A stretch of 64,000 nucleotides of DNA from Syngnathus acus (taxonomy: Eukaryota > Chordata > Actinopteri > Syngnathiformes > Syngnathidae). The notes below the pieces were generated by a model. It saw nothing but the letters and a program-made list of their open reading frames with translations, made no database searches and was not told the origin of the DNA. The stretch's first letter is position 1; every line of letters starts with the position of its first letter. The stretch covers positions 16,565,067-16,629,066 of the forward strand of contig NC_051087.1 of NCBI RefSeq assembly GCF_901709675.1. Direction: 5' to 3'. Made by a program: the position numbers and the translations under genes. Shown piece by piece: positions 21,774 to 29,588 of this stretch.

Positions 21774-22261
21774 CATTGTCCCTTGGTTAGATCACGTGGG
21801 CAAGCGATTTGGCTCAGCCTGAGCCAAGTAGCCACGTGTCCTTTCTTTGTTTATGGCTGGGCCAGCACTGTAAATCGCGTTCCACGTCTCTAGGAGACAA
21901 CGACGGTGGGTTGCCTTGGAAAACACATGCCAGAATCTTTGCCCGCACAGGGCAGGATAATGCAACAGCCAGACCCACTCCAGAACTCCAGAACCACTTC
22001 CAGCTCATCCATCCAAGAACACAATCAGTGAGTTCAACTTATCAGGGTACAAACTATCGGTGCCTAAATTGGAGAACAGGAGTTGGTTCATGGTCACCCT
22101 TTCGAACGTTAGCATTAGTTCATGCTCAGATTATCTATTTTGAGTTGGTTTTATTGTTTATTTTGTCTATCTGAAGACAGTCTCATTCTTTGCTGTCCTT
22201 TTACCGGAGTTAATTTTTTTCTTAACATACTCATTATGATTCCCATGTAGATTTAAACTAG
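21774..22261. other. No gene recognised
   Basis: A 121-codon plus-strand frame at 21809-22174 has no recognisable domain. I treat the interval as non-coding. Confidence 0.4.
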
Positions 22262-22265
22262 ATTA

Positions 22266-23115
22266 GATTAGATTCAAATGTATTGTCAATGTACAGCACA
22301 AGCACAGTACAGCGAAAAGAACTTTGAGAAGTGGACCGGCCACATAGAGTCTGTCTGGAAGAAGGCCCAGCAGAGGCTGTACTTCCTGAGACAGCTCAAG
22401 AAGTTCAACCTGCCGCAGGAGCTGCTGAAGACCTTCTACACTGCCATCATCCAGTCTGTCCTCTGCACCTCCATCACTGTCTGGTTTGGATCGGCCTCCA
22501 AACAAGACAAGCACAGACTGCAACGGACAATCAGGACTGCAGAAAAGATAATTGGAATCAACCTCCCATCTATCCAAGACTTGTACCTGTCCAGGACCAG
22601 GAAACGTGCAAGTAACATCTCTACAGACCCTTCTCACCCAGGTTGCAGTCTGTTTGAACTACTCCCCTCCGGACGGTGTTATAGAGCTCTGTACGCCAAA
22701 ACCAGCACACACAGAGACAACTTCCCCCAGGCTGTTGCTCTGATGAACTCACACCACTCTTAGAGTCTCAGAGTCATTACTGTGCAATAACATCCTGCTC
22801 TCCACACCTTTTTTGAATTGTCTACACTGTTTGTACTATGTGTCTTCTCTGCATCCATTGCAGCCTGGTCATCCTGGAAGAGGGACCCTCCCATCTGTGG
22901 TCTCTTCTCAAGGTTTCTCATTTCCCCTAGCTGGAGTTTTGAGTTTTTCCTTGCCCTCTTGGGAGTTTAAGATCAGGGGATGTTTGAGAATATTTGCCAT
23001 TTTTCACATGTCCTGAGTGTTGTTAGTCACGTAAATGTTGAACAGAGGCTGTGATTTACCGAAGTCAAATTCCTTGTTTGGCACGCTCAAACATGGCGAA
23101 TAAAAACTCTTGAAT
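22266..23115 (+). pseudogene. LINE 3' end (L2/Rex1-like)
   Basis: 22278-22763 encodes about 160 residues with KKAQQRLYFLRQLKKFNLPQ, FYTAIIQSVLCTSITVWFGS and AEKIIGINLPSIQDLYLSRT. This is the region downstream of the RT catalytic core in fish L2/Rex1-like LINEs. A stop and a 3' UTR follow, ending near 23115 in CTTGTTTGGCACGCTCAAAC and A-rich AATAAAAACTCTTG repeats. The 5' part is missing. It is closely related to the minus-strand copy at 4972-5580. Confidence 0.75.
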
Positions 23116-23191
23116 AAAAAAAACTCTTGAAAAAGAGTAAAAAGAATACTGAGCAGTAGGTACAGTGCAATCAGGTATATATGAGTCAAAG

Positions 23192-24180
23192 TCAAAGTCT
23201 GCTTTATTGTCAATCTCTTCACATGCCAAGACATACAAAGAAATCGAAATTACGTTTCCTCTATCCCACGGTGACGAGACATAGTACACGATATACATAC
23301 AAGTAAACAACGCAAAATAAAAACAAGAAGGCACAAACAATGAACAATGAATAATAAGAGTGATGAATAAATAATAAATAAACAAAAAACACAATATATA
23401 AGAGGAGCAAAACGGAGCAAGAGTGCACAGCAGACAGTCAGAACAAAGCGCAAAAGTACAGGACGCCACGCAGAAGGGGGGAGAGAGTCCAGGACCCCAA
23501 CAGCCTGGAGATCACAAACTCCGCCAGTGGCGAGCAGTGCTTGCATCCCACTACAGAGTCCCGGCACCATTCGTCACGGATGTAGACGCACATTCCACCT
23601 CCTCGCGATGTTCCCCCTCGTACAATGGCCCGGTCCGCCCGATAGCACGCTAGCCGCTCCAGATGTATAGCAGAGTCCGGAATGTTGACGGTCAACCAAG
23701 TCCCAGTGAACACGAGCACACAGCGGTTACGCACTGTCCGGTTCGTAGATCTCAGCAGGCGAATGTAAACCATGTTGTTGTCCAGCGATCGAATATTCGC
23801 CAGAAGAATGGAAGGCACGGCCGGGCGAGCTGGGTTGGCCGCCAGCCTGGCCCGGACGCCCCCGTGCTCGCCCCTCTTCAGCCTCCTCGCACACCGCTTC
23901 CGACACTTCCCAACCGGGGGAGGAATAGCAGGCGAGTCCGGCGACGCTTCAGGACGGAGCAGACCGAGCTCCTTTAATGTCCCCGCTTCAAAGTCCAGAA
24001 CGCCACAAAACTCGCTTTCGCCGTTGTCGAGCAGAACCAGCCCGCTGTACTTGTAGCACGACTCAGTACGACGAGACGAACACATAAAACTGTTGGACAA
24101 ACACACATTAAACGACAAAACACCGTCCGGGCGGGACAGAGACAGGCCGCTGCGTGTGCACGCGCCGCCATCTTGGACTG
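23192..24180 (-). pseudogene. LINE with both ends but no RT (internal deletion)
   Basis: On the minus strand the copy starts near 24180 with CAGTCCAAGATGGCGGCGCG. It encodes an apurinic endonuclease N-terminus (ILLANIRSLDNNMVYIRLLR; VFTGTWLTVNIPDSAIHLER; MCVYIRDEWCRDSVVGCKHC). At about 23515 it jumps to the last codons and 3' UTR of the same family, ending in AGACTTTGACTTTGACT at 23192. The RT domain is gone. The 3' UTR matches that of the LINE at 55236-57005, so both belong to one family. Confidence 0.75.
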
Positions 24181-24385
24181 AAGTGAGTTATACTATGCGG
24201 GATAATATACAAGAGGGACGAGTGCAGATATGACTGGCTAAGTATTTACAATAAGGTGCAGTAGAACAAATATTTGCAGGCGGTACTAGAATAGTAATTA
24301 TAAATATAGGGTTATAAACATATTTAAATAGTGTCAGTATCACCAGATATGAACAGATATGTTCAAGCGAGGAAACATAATATAA
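24181..24385. other. No gene recognised
   Basis: AT-rich spacer between the LINE and the left end of the next element. Confidence 0.5.
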
Positions 24386-24564
24386 GAATGTGCCTTCCCT
24401 TGATGTCTATTGTATGCAAATGTCTTGCAAATGAGCTAGGCGCCAGTCTGGCGGGCGCCTAGATAGCGCCAGTCAAGAGGGGGGCGCTGTCGCCATTTTG
24501 GTTTGGTGGCGCCATTTTGGATGGGGTTATGGCTGGGCATGTATGGGGCCTGTATTATATCAGC
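24386..24564. repeat. Left TIR of the unrecognised element
   Basis: It contains TATGCAAATG and TTGCAAATGAG (POU octamer-like), nested palindromic GGCGCCAGTCTGGCGGGCGCC-type sequence (near 24439-24459) and two GCGCCATTTTGG / CGCCATTTTGG boxes that resemble YY1 sites. Confidence 0.8.
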
Positions 24565-24565
24565 C

Positions 24566-24680
24566 GGATGCAGAGTCAGATTTCCATCAAACATTGATAA
24601 AATAGATTTGCATCCATTTTTTGTGAAACAAACCAAAGAAGTGATACATCTGAGCTAGATTTGCTATCAACCAGTGCGCC
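24566..24680 (+). pseudogene. Direct partial copy of the element's second ORF
   Basis: GCAGAGTCAGATTTCC, ATAAAATAGATTTGCATCC and AACAAACCAAAGAAGTGATA match 26895-27025 within the ORF at 26871-27134, in the same orientation. Substitutions and a deletion of about 20 bp have destroyed the frame. It lies immediately inside the left TIR. Confidence 0.75.
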
Positions 24681-24694
24681 TAGGGGTCAAGGGG

Positions 24695-24900
24695 GGAGTT
24701 TTGTTGAAAAAAAGGCATCTGAAGGAGCTAGTCAAGGTGTTGCTGCACCTAATTTGACATACAATAGCTTGTGGAGCCTCTGCTAGTTGAGTCAACAATT
24801 ACTGGGTCCGAGTTGTCTGCGTGTAACTTTGTTGAAAAAAGACATATGAAGGAGAAAGACAAGGTGTTGGTACACCTAATTTAACATACAATAGTTTGGA
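24695..24900. repeat. Two diverged direct repeats of about 75 bp
   Basis: TTTTGTTGAAAAAAAGGCAT ... CACCTAATTTGACATACAAT recurs about 125 bp later as CTTTGTTGAAAAAAGACAT ... CACCTAATTTAACATACAAT. Confidence 0.7.
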
Positions 24901-25053
24901 GTGTTCTCGCGACACATGACCCTATAGGCGTGGTCTTTTCTCCGCCGAGTTTGAGGTTAGTTTGGCACGGATGACCATCGATCATTTTGAGAAGACAAGC
25001 CAGCGCATGAGCTCTGATCAGAGGAGTTGGAGTGCGTCAAAAGTTGTTTCGAG

Positions 25054-26805
25054 ATGGTTAAAGGTAAGTCATGTTACTATTTTATCTGTATATAATAATA
25101 ATAATAATAATTCACTGGGGTTATCATGTAAAGCATGATGTAATGTTTATGTAATATCATGCAGATATAATCGTATTTGCTGATGTACATGTACCCTTTG
25201 ACGACGACTTTAGTGGAGTTTATCTAACACAATCAGACTACGGTGAGTTAGCCGTTCATTTACGCTAGTTAATATAAATGCTATTAGTTGGTGATTTATT
25301 TTATGTATGTAACAGATCTCGTGGCCGCGGCCACTAGAAAAAACGAACCGGCGACACAAGCTGGTTTTGAAACCCAGACTCTAGTGGACGTATCTGGACG
25401 CCATTTTGAAGCATCGAAGGCGGCAGAGCCAATCGCATCAGAGCCAGCGAGACCAACCGCATCAGAGTCACCTGCTACCATTGAGACCAATCAACTCACG
25501 CCGACCGACAGGAAATTGTCACGAGCATAGAGGCGGAACAGGAAGCATCCACAGACACAGAATTGGCGGAGGCTTTATCTGCATACGAAGGCGTGAACCT
25601 TCCTCACGAGTCGACAAACAAAGTTAGAGGTATTCCTTCTTTTTTCTCTTTCTATGTTATCATTCGACGAGCTATTTTTGGTATTATAACGGTTTAACTG
25701 CTTTTTAATACCGTTTTTTTCCGTGTATAATGCGCAAAATTTAACTAATTTATTGTCCTAAAATCTGGGGTGCGCATTATACATGGGTACAAATTTTTTG
25801 AAATTTTATTTTTTTTGAATTTTTTTTTTTTTTTTTTTTTTTTTAAGAAAATCATGGTACAACAAAACCAACAACAGGACTGACCGACAATAGTGTGTTT
25901 GTACTGTGCTCTGGTCATTTCGTCAAAGAAGGGATAATAGTCCTCTTCTTGACTGACAATGAATGTGATAGTTTAATACAATCAGCAAATAACAAAATGC
26001 GTATTACAGGTAATATTTTATTTCACAACACTTTGCCTTGTTCCTTTCGTCTCTGCTGTTCACTTCAAACACGCTCCATACGAACGCAATGCTCTCGTAT
26101 CAGACGCTTGCTCGATCACCTGCTCGTTTGCTGTCACAATGTACCCTACACAAATCCGAAACATTTGTTGCGGCTCCGAGTCACGAGGGGCAAGTTTTGG
26201 TTTCCAAGGGTGTTTTTATTCCTCTTCAACGTCTCTCCCATACAGAGCCGCCTTTTTCACATGTCCGCACGTCACTTTCCTCTCTTTTCATCTGATCGCG
26301 GTGGTGCCTTTACGGGCAGTCGGAGAAATCAACGCCAACAAAAAAAAATACATCCAGCCTAGTTAAGACCATACCAAAGACTATAAAAATGGGACCCATT
26401 GCCTCCCTGCGTGTGTGACGATCATTGGGACTTAAAAAAAAAAAAAAAAAAAAAAAAATTGGGTGCGTATTATACATGGGTACAGGCTTTTTTCCAGCAT
26501 CAACATGCCATTTTTAGGGTGCGTATTATACATGGGGGCGCATTATACACGGAAAAAAACGGTATCTACTTCCAGTTAAGCGTCGTGACACAGGACGAGG
26601 GGTTCAAAGAGGAAGGTCGAGGAGGGCAACCTTCTACAACACGGGCCACTCAACCACCAGGGGGCCTGAGCCGGCACGCGAGAGACATCACCACAAGAAT
26701 AGAAGGCGTCCTGTAAAGTGCAGTGGTAATTGTATCTACAAAAGTCGGTTACAAGAATGTTTTAAGGTAATACGTATTCTGACAGATTTGGCCGAATCAA
26801 GATAG
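25054..26805 (+). CDS. Spliced gene of unknown function in the element (4 inferred exons)
   Basis: Exon 1 is 25054-25063 (ATG then a GTAAGT donor), exon 2 25165-25242 (acceptor ATGCAG, donor GTGAGT), exon 3 25316-25629 (acceptor AACAG, donor GTATTC) and exon 4 from 26576 (acceptor TTCCAG) to a TAG at 26803-26805; a GTAATA donor at 26767 could instead be used. Junction phases agree across introns 1 and 2, giving a start MVKDIIVFADVHVPFDDDFS. In exon 3 the incoming frame stops at 25528. A second open frame covering the rest of exon 3 (EIVTSIEAEQEASTDTELAE) is in phase with exon 4, so one single-base frameshift between about 25483 and 25530 would explain both. Exon 4 is basic (RGRSRRATFYNTGHSTTRGP) and ends with a small Cys cluster, KCSGNCIYKSRLQECF. 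I recognise no domain. Exons are inferred from sequence alone. Confidence 0.45.
25709..26564 (+). mobile_element. TA-flanked CCGTTTTTTTCC element, copy 3
   Basis: 856 bp with TA-CCGTTTTTTTCCGTGTATA and TATACACGGAAAAAAACGG-TA ends and TA at both flanks. It lies wholly within intron 3 of the host element's gene, with only TCTACTTCCAG between its right end and the splice acceptor. It carries the same 155-codon frame as copy 2. Confidence 0.85.
25895..26362 (+). CDS. 155-codon frame of unknown function in the TA element
   Basis: It begins MFVLCSGHFVKEGIIVLFLT and ends RRNQRQQKKIHPA. It differs from the frame at 15686-16153 by one residue that I can see, in the segment GGAFTGSRRNQ. The family is unknown. 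Conservation between two copies shows recent spread rather than function. Confidence 0.3.
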   Translation: MFVLCSGHFVKEGIIVLFLTDNECDSLIQSANNKMRITGNILFHNTLPCSFRLCCSLQTRSIRTQCSRIRRLLDHLLVCCHNVPYTNPKHLLRLRVTRGKFWFPRVFLFLFNVSPIQSRLFHMSARHFPLFSSDRGGAFTGSRRNQRQQKKIHPA

Positions 26806-26870
26806 ATCTGATTTTTTTTTACTACACTGTGTTGTTTCTGTTGTGATTTTCTTTTAAAAAAAGAAATATA

Positions 26871-27134
26871 ATGGATCATTCTAACCTTACGTCAGCAGAG
26901 TCGGATTTCTTAACAAACATTGACGAAATAGATTTGCAGCCATCTTGTGAAACAAACCAAAGAAGTGATACACCTGAGCTAGATCTGTCAAGCGTTAACC
27001 ATGATTTGCTATCAACCAATGCGTCTACGAGCCAAATATCAGATTTGCTCAACATTGTGAACAATGCTTTGTTGGAGGGAGAAAACCCCGACAGTCCTGA
27101 TATTCTTACCCATTTACAAACTGTCAATGGCTGA
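26871..27134 (+). CDS. Second ORF of the unrecognised element (87 aa, acidic)
   Basis: A single-exon frame begins MDHSNLTSAESDFLTNIDEI and continues LSSVNHDLLSTNASTSQISD. It is rich in Asp, Glu, Ser and Asn, with no membrane segment and no recognised domain. Its stop codon TGA (27132-27134) lies in the inner edge of the right TIR. It could be a separate small protein or a further exon of the upstream gene; the phase after the donor at 26767 does not match the nearest AG, so I favour a separate ORF. A decayed direct copy is found at 24566-24680. Confidence 0.45.
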   Translation: MDHSNLTSAESDFLTNIDEIDLQPSCETNQRSDTPELDLSSVNHDLLSTNASTSQISDLLNIVNNALLEGENPDSPDILTHLQTVNG

Positions 27135-27332
27135 TATAATACAGGCCCCATACATGCCCAGACATAACCCCATCCAAAATGGCGACAGCGCCCCCCTCTT
27201 GACTGGCGCTATCTTGGCGCCCGCCAGACTGGCGCCTAGCTCATTTGCATATACATTTGCATATACATTTGCATACAATAGACATCAAGGGAAGGCACAT
27301 TCTTACAATAGACATCAAGGGAAGGCACATTC
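27129..27332. repeat. Right TIR of the unrecognised element
   Basis: The inverse of 24386-24564. It has three CATTTGCATATA-type repeats (27242-27274) that on the other strand read ATGCAAAT, the octamer motif, and a 30-bp duplication of its outermost segment (ACAATAGACATCAAGGGAAG...). Confidence 0.8.
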
Positions 27333-27536
27333 TATCGACATCAATTGTGTGTGAGGAATTTAGACAGTAAATGTCAACATCATAAAGTTGCATTAGTTAT
27401 TGTTTGTGTGTGTCTAAACTAAAGATATTGGCTAACTAAAGTTAGTTAACTCCATCTTTTTTACTGTAGCTGCCTACTACTTAATGACTGATTTCAGGTT
27501 TTCTTTTAAGCATTTTGAAACTATAAAGAAAAAAAA

Positions 27537-27860
27537 TTATCTAATTAACTAATTGATTATTTGTTATTTAAGTAATTTGATCGTTAATTATCCGACATTC
27601 GCGACACATATGTCCTCTCAGCCAAGAGACTCAATTACCGTCAGGCAGGTTGGGCTGTTCCCTGCCCGCTTCGACTTTATTTTCCCTTACAGTCCAAGAA
27701 TCCAGTGATGCTGGCAGTAGAATCCCGCCACCATTAACTATATAATTAATTATCTAATTAACTAATTGATTATTAGTTATTTAATTAATTTGATCATTAA
27801 TTATCCCATATTTGCGACATATATACATATCCACTCCGCCAAGAGACTCAATTCCCGCCA
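27537..27860. repeat. Direct duplication about 214 bp apart
   Basis: TTATCTAATTAACTAATTGA ... TTAATTATCC ... GCCAAGAGACTCAATT occurs at 27537-27645 and again, diverged, at 27751-27860. No coding signal. Confidence 0.7.
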
Positions 27861-28009
27861 AGATATCCAAGCCGGATGCCGTGTCTCGGATCTACAGCTA
27901 GGCTGCGGCAGACTCTGCACCTGAAACTACCATTCCACTGAACTAGACTGTTTTAACCTTGTGTTCCAAGATGATATAGTGGGTACATGGATCTAAAGTG
28001 TCGTGCCAT

Positions 28010-28920
28010 CCTGGGGTCAGCAGGACATGCTTCCTCGTCTCTCAAAGGTTTTGGTGGACAGTATGGATAAGGAGGTGAGAGAGTTTGCCGCTGCCTATTC
28101 TGTTTGTGCCCGTAACAGGCACTCACATCTCCAGTCTGCTGAGTAGCGTGGTCCGCTTCCAGTTCATTCGCTCCCTGGTCCCACATACCGCTGAACTTTG
28201 TGACTTCCCTGGTCGTGCAGCAAATCTGCTGTTCTTACATTGGTATACCAGTTCTTCATTGCCTTGCCTGAACTGCCCTCGGCTCTGGAGACTGTAAACC
28301 TTCTGGTCAGTGATGTCTTTTGCATTCATGGTATCCCCCCGATCTGGTCTCGGACAGGGGTCTGTAGTTTATGTCTCGGGTTTGGTAAGCATTTTGCCAG
28401 GCTCTTAGCGTTTCTTATAGCCTATCGTCTGGCTTCCACCCGCAGTCACATGGCCAGATGGAGTGGGCCAATCAAGACCTGGAGGCGGCTCTTTGTTGCA
28501 TTGGTCACTTGCACCACTTCTATTGGTACTCTTACCTCCCCAGGGTGGATTATGCCCAGAACTCCCTTCTCAGCTCGGCCACAGGTATGTCTCCGTTTAT
28601 AGCGGCTGATGGTCATCAGCCTCCAGTGTTCCAGTCTCAGGAGAGTTAGGGGTGGGTGAGGTGGCGATTCCATCCATCGACCTGCATCTCTGACGGGCCT
28701 ATCTTATCCAGTGGGATGTCCATGTTGCCTAGTACTGTGTACTGTCTGGGTCAAGAGGTTTGGGTGTCAACACGAGACATGCATCTTTCGGGGACATCTC
28801 GGAAGATGGGTCCATCATCATCAGGCCTTTCAAGTATGAAACGCAGTCTACCGTCATCGCTCAAGGTCCATCTAATGTTCCATGTTTCTGCTCAAACCGG
28901 TCACCACTGCATCCGTGAAA
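28010..28920 (+). pseudogene. Ty3/gypsy integrase relic
   Basis: Broken frames on the plus strand give the order of a gypsy integrase. There are remnants of the zinc-binding segment near 28050-28140, then LPELPSALETVNLLVSDVFC at 28265 and [19 protein letters not shown] with [18 protein letters not shown] (28455-28640). A C-terminal region follows with YCLGQEVWVSTRDMHLSGTS and SLKVHLMFHVSAQTGHH (28735-28900). At least three frameshifts separate the pieces. LTRs, gag and RT were not found nearby. Confidence 0.75.
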
Positions 28921-28944
28921 ATAAAAAAAACATGCCACTCTGAG

Positions 28945-29220
28945 TGACTGATAGATCATTAGACTTGCCAAGAGGGCAAGACTGTTGCTGTATCCAAATT
29001 CAAAGGCTGCATCCTCACAGTTTGCATTTTCTGCCGCATTTTTTGGCTGCATGGCGTCAGTTTTAGTTCCAAATTCAAAGGCTTCTCCTCATTTTGCCTC
29101 TGTGGACTGTATAAACCGTGGCCAATTTGGACAGGCTTGATGCGTATATTTACACGAATTGCAATTAAATGACGTGGCCGGAAATGCAGCTTTCAGAGGC
29201 CCTAGCCTGTGAATTAGGAC
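28945..29220. other. No gene recognised
   Basis: It contains a repeated CCAAATTCAAAGGCT motif (28995 and 29068). Otherwise featureless. Confidence 0.45.
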
Positions 29221-29224
29221 ACAT

Positions 29225-29311
29225 GATGTGTGTGCGTGTGTATGTGTGTGCATGTGTGTGCGTGTGTGTGTGTGCGTGTGTGTTTGTGTGTGTACGTGCG
29301 TGCGTGCGTGT
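29225..29311. repeat. (TG)n microsatellite
   Basis: Imperfect TG tract with CG and CA interruptions. Confidence 0.9.
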
Positions 29312-29514
29312 GTTAGGGTGACCAGACGTCCTCTTTTCCCCGGACATGTCCTACTTTTCAGCCCCAAAAATATGTCCGGGGATAATTTAAAAAATTGTCC
29401 AGGATTTTGTTCGACTGCCTCACATGTACAGTGCATTGTCAATAGAATTGCCACTCCGTTCTATTTCACTCTATTCCAGGTTTCTCTGTAATCGTTCATC
29501 TAGCCACCTTGCTG

Positions 29515-29588
29515 ATTGTGTGTGTGTGTGTGCGTGCATGTGTGTGTGTGTGCGTGTGTGTCCGCGTGTGTGTGTGCGTGTGTGTGTT
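29515..29588. repeat. (TG)n microsatellite
   Basis: A second TG tract. A further TG tract follows the LINE tail at 33783, so the LINE may have inserted into TG repeats. Confidence 0.9.

Larger units (their letters stand above)
24386..27332 (+). mobile_element. Unrecognised transposon-like element with about 180-bp TIRs and spliced genes
   Basis: Inverted repeats of about 180 bp bound the region: 24386-24564 and 27129-27332. Both begin GAATGTGCCTTCCCTTGATG at their outer edges and end at GCCTGTATTATATCAGCC inside. The right repeat has its outermost 30 bp duplicated; the left has an 18-bp duplication around GGTGGCGCCATTTTGG. Between them, in plus orientation, are a multi-exon gene (25054-26805) and a second ORF (26871-27134). 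A clear target duplication was not found: flanks are aacataatataa on the left and tatcgacatcaa on the right. No DDE, RT, helicase or polymerase motif is visible, so the superfamily is unknown and this may be a non-autonomous derivative. Removing the 856-bp TA element nested at 25709 leaves about 2.1 kb. Confidence 0.7.

Noticed and set aside
24386-27332. Adenovirus-like or Maverick-like origin for the long inverted repeats with octamer motifs
   Set aside because: No polymerase, protease, ATPase or capsid motif is visible. Octamer sites alone do not support it.
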